DNA from: Buxus sempervirens
Taxonomy: Eukaryota > Streptophyta > Magnoliopsida > Buxales > Buxaceae
Length of the DNA: 64,000 nt
Assembly: GCA_947561395.2 (NCBI GenBank)
Contig: OX387192.1
Span: 35,547,520-35,611,519, forward strand
Direction: 5' to 3'
The notes below the pieces were generated by a model. It had not been told where the DNA came from, did no database searches, and worked only from the letters and a program-made list of their open reading frames with translations. The translations under genes were made by a program, and so were the position numbers. Position 1 is the first letter of the stretch; every line of letters begins with the position of its first letter. Positions 33,414 to 43,929 of this stretch are shown one piece after another.

Positions 33414-35294
33414 TCATGATTCAAACATTGATGAAGTTGACGGATTACTCGAGTTCCTGCTTCTCAACACTTTCTCAATATCCACAATTTTTGCAAGAAG
33501 AGGAAATGGACGCTCGGGGATTGATGGAACTGGCAAATCACTCTCCAAGATATTTACAATCTGATCTATTGTTGGCCTCACATACAAATTTGGATGGGAA
33601 GCAAGAACTGCAACCAATACATATCTCTCCATTACTTCTGGCTCTCCCATCTCCACCATTCCTTCTTCAATAACAGCCAATGTTCTTCCTTCTTTCACCA
33701 GCGACCAAGCCCAATCCGTCACGAGAGTGGTTTCATTCTCATTAACAGATACAAGCGCCTTCCTCCCACTCAGGAGCTCAAGCAGCACAACCCCAAAGCT
33801 GTAAACATCACTCTTCTCTGTTAATTGCCCATATAAGGCGTATTCGGGAGCAACATAGCCCAGAGTACCAGCCACCTTGGTGCTCAGATGTGATGTCCCC
33901 TCCGGCGTAAACTTCGCCAACCCAAAATCTGCCAACTTGGCTTCAAATTTCTCATCCAACAGCATGTTACTTGCTTTGATGTCTCGGTGAATGATGCCAG
34001 GTTTCGCCCCATAGTGCAAGTAAGCCAGACCTCTTGCTATCCCAACAGCAATCTTCTGACGAATTGGCCAACTGAGTTTTGTCTGAACTGATCCGAAAAG
34101 ATGATCGTACAGGCTTCCATTTGTCATCAAATCACACACAATTATCCTCTGATGCCCATACAAAGGCGTACTTGCAGTACAGAACCCCCTCAAAACGACA
34201 AGGTTCACATGCCTTACGCTAGCAATAACCTCTACCTCATGTGCGAAGCTTTCATCACCAGTAGCAGAACAGTTCTTAAACCTCTTCACTGCAACCTCAG
34301 ACCCATCTGGTAATATTCCCTTGTAAACATTACCGTAGCCTCCCCTTCCAATAATGTTTTCACTTGAGAAATTATCCGTAGCATGTTTGATTTCCTCAAA
34401 TGTAAACCTGACCAGATTGGTGCCCTCACTAATGAGCTCCAACCCCGAACCCGAACCTAAACCTGAAACCGAATTCTTCTCAATTTTGAGAAATTTCTTT
34501 GTCCTCCTCCCTTTAAGTCCCCTTTTCCAAAGAAAACAAATCCCTAAAACTAAACCCAATAAGCCAATACCGCAACCAACTACAACCCCGACAACCAAAC
34601 CCTTGTGACGAACCTGCCTCCTGGAGTAATTTTCCCAGGATTTACCATTAAAGAACAAGCACCAGAAGGTTCCTTCATCAAGGGGTCCAAAAGGATTAAC
34701 CACAGCACCAGCGTAAATAGAGGGAAGGGCATTACAACCTGTGCTATTACCAATTTCAGGTATGGCAAGGTAAGACTCGCGGAGACTAGACAAGCTTTTG
34801 ATGCAGGAAGTACAGACGACACTGTCCTTAAGAGATTGATTGCAAGTACGTCGAAGGTCTTGGAGCGAGGATTCGGGAACCAGTCTCTCGAACTGCGTTT
34901 GGGATGTAATGTTCTTACAACCTTCATAGATCCAGCTGGCTTCAAAGTCGCAAAGGGACCGGATAGGGACGTCAGGGCCAACTCTATTGACGTGGGCTTG
35001 AAATGAACGTGAACAGGATTGGGAGGCATTGGGAGGAGGAAGAAAGAAGCCGGTGGTTCGAAGATATTCGGATTGAAGGACATGAATTGTGCGGATTAAG
35101 AGTTGACACTCCCCCGTCATGTCGAGAAATCCTGTTTTAGGCGAGCCTATGAAATTTTCAAGAGCATCGATGTTGAACGGACAGGGAACCTCGGCAAGTT
35201 TTCTACTCGAGACTTCACTGGGGTTAACGGAACTGCAAGATTGGAAACTGGGGAACAATAATCCTACCGACACTAGGATGAAGAGAAAGAACAT
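33414..35294 (-). CDS. RKF3-like SPARK receptor kinase (G4), chimeric
   Basis: A 626-aa single-exon receptor kinase. Signal peptide about 1-20, SPARK-type ectodomain to about 232, membrane span 233-256, lysine 337, HRD 436-438, DFG 456-458, APE 482-484. The middle of the ectodomain (NASQSCSRSFQAHVNRVG, EASWIYEGCKNIT) and the 5' flank follow G1. The membrane span, kinase and 3' flank follow G3, with only a handful of residue differences. The switch lies near 34610, at the ectodomain/membrane boundary. Position 116 is D where G1 and G3 have G (LCDFEAS), next to a conserved cysteine. Otherwise intact and probably functional. Confidence 0.93.
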   Translation of the reverse strand: MFFLFILVSVGLLFPSFQSCSSVNPSEVSSRKLAEVPCPFNIDALENFIGSPKTGFLDMTGECQLLIRTIHVLQSEYLRTTGFFLPPPNASQSCSRSFQAHVNRVGPDVPIRSLCDFEASWIYEGCKNITSQTQFERLVPESSLQDLRRTCNQSLKDSVVCTSCIKSLSSLRESYLAIPEIGNSTGCNALPSIYAGAVVNPFGPLDEGTFWCLFFNGKSWENYSRRQVRHKGLVVGVVVGCGIGLLGLVLGICFLWKRGLKGRRTKKFLKIEKNSVSGLGSGSGLELISEGTNLVRFTFEEIKHATDNFSSENIIGRGGYGNVYKGILPDGSEVAVKRFKNCSATGDESFAHEVEVIASVRHVNLVVLRGFCTASTPLYGHQRIIVCDLMTNGSLYDHLFGSVQTKLSWPIRQKIAVGIARGLAYLHYGAKPGIIHRDIKASNMLLDEKFEAKLADFGLAKFTPEGTSHLSTKVAGTLGYVAPEYALYGQLTEKSDVYSFGVVLLELLSGRKALVSVNENETTLVTDWAWSLVKEGRTLAVIEEGMVEMGEPEVMERYVLVAVLASHPNLYVRPTIDQIVNILESDLPVPSIPERPFPLLAKIVDIEKVLRSRNSSNPSTSSMFES

Positions 35295-35652
35295 CTAATT
35301 GTTGTCTGGGATATATGGGAGTGTTTCAGTAATTCGTCTGAGATGTCTGAGGGAGAATAATGGTGAGTTGGTGACTGCTGAGGACATGAAAACCTCTGGG
35401 AGCTTTTGTTGTTTCTCTTGTTTGTATCTTTGGAAATGAGGAGGAAAAAGAAAGCACTGCTTTGAAATTTAAGGAGGACAATTATGGTGAGTTGGTAACT
35501 CTTGAGCACTTTTAGCCTCACGATAACAAAGACTCGTTCCAATAATAAAAAAAGAAAAAAAAAAAAAAGGAGAAAAAGAAAGTAGAGGATCCTACGTAGA
35601 AAGACAAATATGGGGCTTTTTTTTTGCTGTTGGTGCCGTGCTACCACCAGTT
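35295..35652. other. G4 upstream flank
   Basis: The 5' flank, G1/G6-like (GGGAGTGTTTCAGTAATTCG, GAGGGAGAATAATGG). It ends at a foldback MITE. The block at 35510-35590 (AAAGACTCGTTCC, then GGAGAAAAAGAAAG) recurs at 47120, 47740 and 49490. Confidence 0.6.
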
Positions 35653-35863
35653 GGGAAGTTTGCAATTTTGTATTGAATTGTTCCTTGCTTTTGAAGTGGG
35701 ATGCTTCCACCTGGAGCATCCCACGATAGATGTTTCTTACTTTTTGTTAAATGTTTTACATGAGCCCCACTTGAAAAACACTTAACTTGGGATGCTCCAT
35801 GTGGAAGCATCCCACTTCAAAGGCAGAAAGCAAAGCAGTGAAAAATTGCAAACGATTTGCTTT
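35653..35863. mobile_element. Foldback MITE, GATGCTTCCACNTGGAGCATC family
   Basis: The arms pair from TTTGCAATTTT inward through GGGATGCTTCCACCTGGAGC against GGGATGCTCCATGTGGAAGC. The flanks CCACCAGTT (35644-35652) and CCACCAACT (35864-35872) agree at 7 of 9, hinting at a Mutator-like 9-bp target. Relatives are at 47199-47413, 47864-48102 and 49559-49692, and a cousin is in G8. Confidence 0.75.
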
Positions 35864-36930
35864 CCACCAACTAGGATGGGGTTAGTGGGTATGACCGTTT
35901 CATCTGGTGCCACTTAATGGTAACAACGTGAAACATGCAAACGGATGCCCAGTTTCAATAGGGAGCTCAAATCCCAAAACATGTCTCATCCGACGGTTTT
36001 AAGGTACCACTGGATTCTAGTTCTAGATGAAATGCGTTCATATTTAGCATCTGTCCGTTTCACTCTTTTTTTTGGGTGGACAATAAATCCAATTGTCCAT
36101 TTCACTCTGATACCATGTAATTGCAGAAGAGGGAGCTGCCTCTCTCCAATAATACCTACAATTGAAGCCCAAAAGCGATTGTTAAATGGTCTCATACCAC
36201 ATACGTCTCAAAATTGATCCAAAGACGACTTGACTTTTAAAAAGAAAAAAAAATCGAAGTACAAAATTTAAACGCTTCTATAATCGCCGTGTAGACTTTC
36301 TATTACATGTGGTATAGGTAGCAAATTGAAAGGGACATATCTAATGAATAAGGTTCAACTCTTTTCGAAAGGAAAGTTGAGTGGTCTGCTGCCTACCAAA
36401 AAAAAGGTTGAGCGGTCTGCTGTGTCATCTACACAAATTTCCTGCATCTCACCCCTCAAGCAAGACACAATGTATGTGGGTCCACAAGCCAAATATTTTA
36501 TAATGAATTTTTTGACCTATGGGTCCCACATGCAACGTGTCTTGATTGAGGGTGAAAGTGTAGGAAATTTGCATACAGCCCGAGCGTTGAAAAGCAAGCA
36601 TCTTCCATTGCCAAGTTAAGCGGTCTTAATTTCCTACCTGCTTAAGCCACTTGACTGCTGTCTCGTCACAGAGAATAGACGGCAAAAGCAACCATCTTTG
36701 ATTGCCTAATTGATTTTTCGAAGAGATTAACTAATAGACGGCAAAAGCAACGTGTCTTGAATGAGTTTCAAAGGGAAAACAGTGGTTTGATTGTCACATT
36801 TGAAAAGGGTTTAAGTGACACGTTTTGAGATTCTTATTTCTTATTTGTAAATTCGGGTGGCACACCTAAAATATTTGTAAGCACTAACGGGCATATTTGT
36901 AATCTTCTATAAAACATTGAGATTAATTAA
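35864..36930. other. Intergenic flank between G4 and G5
   Basis: Matches 48103-48660 and 49700-50670 (AATAGGGAGCTCAAATCCC, GTAATTGCA, CATGTGGTATAGGTAGC, GGGACATATCTAATGAAT, GAGAATAGACGGCAAAAGC). No gene is seen. Confidence 0.6.
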
Positions 36931-37182
36931 TGCTACATTTAGCATTGCTTTTGTTTTTGCTTTTTTGATTTTTTGAAGTTACAAGCATGTTTGGACAATG
37001 AGTAATTTTAATGCTTCTCAATTTTTCCTAAGCAACCGGAAAATTTGATAAGCAACAAAATTTCCTTCTCAAAAAATTATATTGCTTTTTTGCTTCATCA
37101 TTAAAGTAAAAGTATTTACTGTCCAAAATATGCTTATTGCTTTAAAAATCAAAAGCAAAAAAACAATGCCCAAAACGCAGCC
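36931..37182. mobile_element. ~250-bp MITE with GCATTGCTTTT-type ends
   Basis: The imperfect inverted ends are about 65 bp. The left end is TTTAGCATTGCTTTTG, and the inverse of the right end is TTTGGGCATTGTTTTTTTGC; both continue into AAGCATATTTTGGACA-like words. A second copy lies at the equivalent place downstream of G7 (50677-50921). No target duplication was assigned. Confidence 0.65.
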
Positions 37183-38065
37183 TCAGTCAACCACAGTTTG
37201 GGGAGCTAGTGTATCCACTGCACTGTGTTAGAGTTAGTATCAATATTTCGTTACATTCAAGCCAATTGGGAAGTTATAACTTGGCCCAAAAGGGAGCCAG
37301 GTCTGATTTTGAAGCTCCATATTTCCCCCATCAGCACTGATCCATCCCATGCATTTCTTGATTGTTTTCATTACCAGGAGGCATTGGATTTGAATTGAGT
37401 CCCCATCTCAAATGTGGTTGTTTTGCTTTTCGTTTTTTGTCCAATTACAATTTATATCTAAGCCGTTTTGCCCTATTTGCCTTTTTCCAAATCATTGTGC
37501 AGCTCCCCTTCCCTCTATAATTTCATAGAACAGCTCTCCACCATTGTTGTTGCGAATAGAATAAGATGTCCACCATTTGGAATGCTTCTAAGGTTCCGAA
37601 TTTATGATCCTTTCAAGCATCGAAGTGGGTCTGAATAAGGAGGGAAAGATGATATCAGGCTATGTCATTATATGATTTGTTTGTTCTGGAAGATTACATT
37701 CGTCAGACAAAACAGGGGAACAAAAATCCTATAGGTGAATCCGGTAAAAAATGTCCTGGAGCTGAGACATAATTTTCCCTGGGTTGCATTTTCAATAGTG
37801 AGAAGTAGCTACATGAATGTGTTTCTTTAGATATGTAGAACACGGAAATCTGGAAAATCATAATATAAACTTTATACAAGACGCCCTTTAATGACAAGTG
37901 TACATTTATAGGAAAATCATGATTCCAACATTAGAGCCTTATTGCTTATACAATACACAAACACACTACTACTGCTTAATTAATTGTATCTTTAACATTA
38001 AAACTCCTCATCAATCTTGTTTCTGCAACAACATGATTCCAACTTTGACCACGTAGACAGATTGC
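37183..38065. other. G5 downstream flank
   Basis: The left part resembles 54860-55030 and 55600-55790 downstream of G8. The right part (37590-38030) resembles 50950-51400 downstream of G7. No gene is seen. Confidence 0.55.
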
Positions 38066-38147
38066 TCAGCCGCTGCTTCTCAACAGTTTCTCAATATCAA
38101 CAATCTCTGCAACAAGAGGAACTAAACGCTCAGGGATTGATGGAACT

Positions 38148-38642
38148 ATTAGCGAATATAATACTCTGAAGGATAAGGAAGAAGAAGGTCACGTTACTTG
38201 GAGAGATAAGGTGAGGACAACACCTCATCACCAACAAACTCAAGGAAGGAATGGTACATCACATCCTAAGGAAATCCAGCCAAGAATCCACCCAGCTGCT
38301 CTTGTGACAATCAAGAAGACTACCAGCTTGGAAAGCCAACCACGTTCAAGGGAAATCTAGCCGAGATTTCCTCCTCCAGCTCATTCGACAATCAAGATAC
38401 TATCAGCTTGGAAAGTCAATCAAGCTAGCCGTTACAATCAAGGATATTATCAGCAATCAAGCTAGCCATTACAATCAAGGATATTAATTGAATCAAGCTA
38501 GCCGTTACAGTGAAGGATATTTTTAGCATGTAAATAAATTAGGAATTGAATCAATTATGGAAAGATTGTAATTATAAATAAAGATATGCTCATACTCTTA
38601 GACTTACGTTGAGCTGAGACTCTTAAACCATTGTTTTTCTTC
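38148..38642. mobile_element. 495-bp insertion in G5, solo-LTR-like
   Basis: Flanked by the direct word TGGAACT at 38141-38147 and 38643-38649. The interior has short tandem words (CAATCAAGGATATTA, CAAGCTAGCCGTTAC) and, near its right side, TATAAATAAAG followed by CTCTTAGACTTACG. This layout resembles a solitary LTR. There is no coding content and no second LTR. The family was not identified. It is younger than the G5 coding sequence that it interrupts. Confidence 0.5.
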
Positions 38643-39022
38643 TGGAACTGGTAGGTCAGTCTCCAATATCTTTACAATCTGGTCTATTGTTGGCCTAACA
38701 TATAAATTTGGATGGGAAGCAAGAACTGCAACCAATGCATATCTCTCCATGACTTCTGGCTCTCCCATCTCTGCCATTCTGTCTTCAATGATATTCAATG
38801 CTCTCCCTTCTCTCACCAGCGACCAAGCCCAATCCGTAATGAGAGAGTTCTCATTCTCATTAACACGTTTAAGCGCCTTCCTCCCACTCAAGAGCTCAAG
38901 CAGTACAACCCCAAAGCTGTAAACATCGCTCCTCTCTGTTAATTGCCCGTATAAGGCGTATTCGGGAGCAACATAGCCCAGAGTACCAGCCACCTTGGTG
39001 CTCAGATGTGATGTCCCCTCCG

Positions 39023-40188
39023 ACATTGAAAAACACAGTTTAGACTCTATAACACCTAGAGGGGATGAATAGGTGAAACCGATTGCGGAATAAAATTTCT
39101 ACTAATTAAAAACAAGTTCTTAATTAATAGGCATGCACAAGTCTTGAGCAATTAACAATTAATCACACAAAATTGCAAATAAGGTAAGAGACAACACAAG
39201 CAATTTTGGCGACGAAGGGAAAACTCTAAAAGAACTCTCAAAGAGAAAAACCCTCCGGGCGATAAGGTGCCACCTCTGAAAATCACTATAAGAAGAAGAC
39301 TTACAATAGTGGTTCACACGACCCAAAACAGACTCTGACTCACAATGTAAGTATTTGAAGAACTCTTCAGATTTGCAACCTTGCAACGGTCTAGAACTCT
39401 GAATATCTTCTTAGTGAAGCGCCAAACGAACTCGCTTAGCAACCGCAGGAACTCCCACGAGCAAACTCTCCAACCCGGAACTCCAAGGTAGAAAAGAAAG
39501 ATGAAAGATGGTTTTTGTTGGCTCAAAGAAGGAGAAGGAAGATGAGAAGTAACTCTTGCTCTCACACACAATTTTAGGGTTTCTAAAATGTCTTGGGTAA
39601 CCCTAACAATAGTCTAAACACTCCTTATATAGATTAGGAGAAGGTAGAAATGGAAAAGGAAATAAATCAGAAAAGATCGGAATTCTACAACTGAAGTTTC
39701 TTAATAACGTTCAAATGCTCAGTAAATGCGGCTCGAACGTTCAATACAAAAACTCACTTTTCCTCTTCTCGTTCGAACAGCCAGAGAACGTGAGGTGAAC
39801 GCTGCTCTCGGATTTCTTTGCAGAATATGATCATTCGAACGGCCAGCAAACGTTGGTCGAACGCTAGTCTCAGGTTTCTCTGTAGAACACCAACGGTCGA
39901 ACGGTTAGCGAACGTGAGTCGAACGCTGCTCTCGGGTTTCTCTGTGTAGCATGATCGTTCGAACGGCCAGCGAACATGAGGCGAACTCTGCTCTCGGGTT
40001 TCTCTGCAAAACATGATCGTTCGAACGGCCAGAGAACGCTCATCGAACGTTGGTCGTAACTTCATCAATTTGACTCCGACTTTAATCCCGTTTGAACCGC
40101 AACACTTATAACCTAACCCAAATACTTTGACCACTATAAATACAACTTTTTTGACACGGAATAAAGCCAATACAAAATATTCCTTATA
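39023..40188. mobile_element. ~1.17-kb unclassified insertion in G5 kinase region
   Basis: It interrupts the kinase between the FTP and EGTSHLS motifs. Normal cluster DNA (CCCCTCCGGCGTAAAC) is split, with CCCCTCCG on the left and GGCGTAAAC on the right. The left part has an AACACCTAGAGG, then GATGAATAGGTG phrase that occurs in plant repeats. The right part holds a ~62-bp minisatellite. No target duplication, transposase or reverse transcriptase was seen. An open frame over the minisatellite is a repeat artefact. Confidence 0.6.
39765..40060. repeat. ~62-bp minisatellite, about 4.5 units
   Basis: The word CTCGGGTTTCTCTG, or close variants, recurs near 39806, 39868, 39930 and 39991. It is followed each time by GTTCGAACGGCCAG and AACGTGAGNCGAACGCT-like words. 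The unit contains the palindrome CGTTCGAACG. It lies inside the insertion in G5. Confidence 0.85.
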
Positions 40189-41585
40189 GGCGTAAACTTC
40201 GCCAACCCAAAATCTCCCAACTTGGCTTCAAATTTCTCATCCAAGAGCACGTTACTTGCTTTAATGTTTCGGTGAATGATGCCTGGCTGCGCCCCACAGT
40301 GCAAGTAAGCCAGACCTCTTGCAATTCCAACGGCAATCCTCTGACGAATTGGCCAACTGAGTTTGGTCTCAATTGATCTGAAGAGATGATCGTATAGGCT
40401 TTTTTTTTGTGTGAAGATGATCGTGTAGGCTTCCATTAGTCATCAAATCACACACAATTATCCTCTGGTTCCCAACCAAAGGAGTACTCGCAGTACAATA
40501 TCCTCTCAAAGCAACATGGTTCACATGCCTTACGCTAGCAATAACCTCTACCTCATGTTCAAAGTTTTCATCACCAGCAGCAGAACAGTTCTTGAACCTC
40601 TTCACTACAACTTCAGATCCATTTGGTAATCTTCCCTTGTAAACATTACCGTAGCCTCCCCTTCCGATCATGTTTTCTCTTGAGAAATTATCTGTAGCCG
40701 GTTTGATTTCCTCAAACGTGAACCTAACCAGATTGGTACTCTCACCAATTAACTGCAACCCGGAAACCGAGTTCATCGTCCTCAATTTAAGACGCCTTGT
40801 CCGCAGAAACCAAATCCCTAAAAAGAATCCCAACAAGCCAATATTGGACCAACTAAAATCCCAACAACTAAGCCCTTGCGACGAACCCTCTTCTTGGAGT
40901 GATGGCTCCAGGATGTACCGTTATAGAATAGACACTTGAAAGTTCCTTCATTGAAGGGTCCAAACTGATTAACCACACCACTAGCATAAATGGATGGAAG
41001 GGCATTACAACCTGTGATATTACCGATTTCAAGTCCGGGAAAGTTAAACGCGCGGAGACTGGACAAGCTTATGGTGCAGGAAGTATAGGCAGCACTGTCC
41101 TGAAGTGATTGATTAAAAGTACGTCAAAGTTCTTCGAGCGAGGATTCGGGAATCAGTCTCTCGAATTGTGCTCGGGACGTAATGTTCTTACAATCTTCAT
41201 AGATTCAGCTGGCTTCGAAGCCGCAAAGGGACCGGATAGGGACATCAGGGCCAGCTCTATTGATGAAGGCTTGAAATGAATGCGAACAGGATTGGGAAGC
41301 ACTGGGAGGAGGAAGAAAGAAGCCGGTCGTTCGAAGATATTCGGATTGAAGGACGTGAACTGCTTGGAGGATTTGTTGACACTCCAGCGTTATGTCGAGA
41401 AATGTCACTTCAGGGGAGCCAACAAGATTTTCAAGAGCATTGACGTTTAACGGACAGGGGGTTTTGGTAAGTTTTCTACTCAAGAGTTCAATGGGGTTAA
41501 CGGAATTGCAAGTTTGAAAACCGGGGAACACCAGTACTACCGAAACGAGCATGAAGGGAAAACCGTTAAAAATGAGGCGATACAT

Positions 41586-41965
41586 AGTTGCAGATGATAT
41601 CTGCTCAATAGTTTCAATTGTTTGGAAGTGCATATTTGAATTGATTATACTTATAAAGCTTAAGACTTTTAGATTTGTGGTATTAATTCCATAGATGCCT
41701 TTGAGGCACCAAGTGATTGGCGGAGGTTGGACATCAAGAATGGAAAAGGTAGCAACCAATCTTACTTTATAGAATTTTGTAAAATAAATTTCAGAGATAA
41801 CTGTCTGTTTCTTTGCAATGAAAGATTTGATAATTTTTTTTTGGTAAAGTTGAATGATCTGATAATGATATGGTTCATGGACAACAGCAATATTAATAGC
41901 AGGGCTCTGAAGTCTGAAACGTGGTTTGATTAGCGGGAACCAGGGCTGTTCTTATGAAAAAGAAA
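41586..41965. other. G5 upstream flank (MYR-type)
   Basis: The 5' flank shared with G8 (58330-58600 and 59390-59495) and G9 (63231-63541): the TTTTAGATTTGTGG phrase, then GGACATCAAGAATGGAAA and AACGNGGTTTGCTCAGC-like words. It differs from the 5' flank of the MFFLF genes. Confidence 0.65.
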
Positions 41966-42880
41966 GGGACAAATTATCTTTTAGTGATAATATTTTAAAA
42001 GAATTAAAATTTAGTCATACTGTTCTTAACCACAACTTTGAATCAACCTTTATCAAAATACTCTCCCAAGCTTTTTTTTTTTCCTCACATTTTTTTTTTC
42101 AGAAAGATTAATTTATTAATGTCTAAGATAAACTCCTCCTCTTGTATCATACAAAAGAAGCGAGGAAACAAAGGCTTTGGGGTTTCGTCCAAATAAAAAA
42201 AAAGCTTCTCTAAAGCATGGTTTGCCAAAGCATGCATTAGCAATCACCATTTTGATTGCTTCCAATGTCTCCCATGCTTCGACTTGGATTGCTGATCATA
42301 TTACGAGTTCCAAAGAAAAACAATCCAAAAATTTGCCTTCTCCATCACAACATACTCTATTTGCCGCAACTCGCTTATGGGAATTTCTAAATGCATCATC
42401 ACAGGTGAATTTAACAAAGGGGTGTTCTAGACATCTTTAAGAAATTTGTTTCTGAAGTATTCCGCTATCCGTTTGGCAGTTTCGTTTCTTTCAAAATTTT
42501 GCTATCCTTCTATGGCTTATGCCCATATACATTCATGTACAAGCCAAGTAGTAGAACGTACAAGTCACCATTTGAACTAATTTGTACAATAAAATGTATA
42601 AGTCCTTTCATAGAGTGATACAAGATATTAATTCTATTTGTATAATATAATGTACTGACTTGTACAACTATAGGGTTACTTGTACTTCCCTACGAAATAA
42701 CTTGTACAATATATTGTATTGACTTGTAGAGTTACAAAATGACTTGTAACTTTTATTAATTGACTTATACAACATTGTAAAAAAGACACTCTTGGAAGAA
42801 TTGGGTTTATAACAGTAAAATGTCACTAAAGGTTTCTCAAAAGTTATAACACTGAACCTTAATTATTTTGAAAAAGTAAA
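41966..42880. mobile_element. Mutator-like MITE with nested RNase H fragment
   Basis: The left end is GGGACAAATTATCTTTTAGTG. The right part (42540-42880) has repeated ACTTGTAC words and TTCTTGGAAGAATTGGG, but its terminal ~20 bp have decayed. A LINE-type RNase H fragment in minus orientation is nested at about 42090-42460. The same composite, larger, stands upstream of G8 at 59496-60650, so it spread with the MYR-type flank. Confidence 0.65.
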
Positions 42881-43929
42881 AATGGAAGAATTGATAGAAA
42901 AGGAGAAGTAAACGGCTCTTTTGCCGTTGCGATACTATCTTCAAAAAAAGAAAAAAAGTCATCGATCCTTTAATTACTGAAGGCGAAAAGCGATTGTTGA
43001 ATTGTCCTGTAAGACTAATAATTCCAAACGCGACTAGACTCGCGAAAAATAGATTTATCATCCTTAATTTCAACCATCAGAGCGGGGCTTGAATAAAGAG
43101 GGAAAGATGATTTAAGCCTGTGTCATAAGATGATTGGTTTGTTTTGGAAAATACGTTAGTCTGACAAACAGAGGAACATGAATCGTAAAGGTGAATCCAT
43201 GCCAGTCAATAATGTGCTTGGAACATAATTTTCCTTCTGTTACATGTTCAATAGTGAGAAAGTAGCTACAAGCCGCCAATTAATTAGAAATGTACATTTT
43301 ATAAGAAAATTATGATTCCGACTTCTAGAACTGTATAGCCTTTTTTTTTTTTTAATAACTTTTAGAACTTTATAGCTTATACAATACACAAACACAGAAA
43401 AAAAGAAGCAAAGTTTATAAAGTACCCACTGGCATAGGAAAACCACCTCAATAACATGTCTACAGTCACCATACACTTTGCTCTTTGAACGTACTGAGAG
43501 AGAGATAGATAACTAGAGAGAGAAAAAGTTTATGAGATAGTATGAAAACACTTAGAGAGGGAAAGGGAAATATATCTTACGATTGTGCAGAGAAAGGAAA
43601 AGAAAGTCGAAAAAAAGAAGACATGATAGAGGAAGTGTTAAAACTCTGGCTTTACTTTTACCGGCGGTACAAGTGATTCGAAGACCACATGAGTTTCAAA
43701 AAAAAGAACCTAGAACTAGGACCGGTCGTGCAGACTTTGAATTACGTGTGGTCCAGGTAACAAAAGAGATCGAAATATCTGATCATAAATGTAATTAAAC
43801 CCTCCGGTTTACCCAAAAGATAAATAACTTTACACCATATCCACAACTCACACACCACTACTCCTTAATCCTCCATTTATCATCGAGAACCTTTCATCCA
43901 TCTCCTTTAATATCTAAAACAGCAAATCA
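42881..43929. other. Intergenic flank between G5 and G6
   Basis: Resembles 60651-61300 downstream of G9 in its left part. At 43395-43800 it nearly repeats 32190-32660, including a GAGAGAGATAGATAACTAGAG tract. No gene is seen. Confidence 0.55.

Larger units (their letters stand above)
38066..41585 (-). pseudogene. RKF3-like receptor kinase pseudogene (G5), split by insertions
   Basis: The start is MYRLIFNGF at 41585 and the stop is near 38066. The parts are recognisable in order: ectodomain (41205-41585), a damaged stretch (41067-41204) where the tryptophan of the EASWIYE-like motif has become TGA, the [11 protein letters not shown] block (40818-41066), membrane span and N-lobe (40369-40836), C-lobe start with an HRN in place of HRD (40190-40372), C-lobe end (38643-39026) and tail (38066-38147). 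Two insertions cut it, at 38148-38642 and about 39023-40188. A 31-bp duplication near 40391-40421 shifts frame; a 30-bp in-frame version exists in G9. Clearly dead. Confidence 0.9.

Noticed and set aside
39754-40170. 138-codon minus-strand open frame
   Set aside because: It is mostly the 62-bp minisatellite read through. No known domain.
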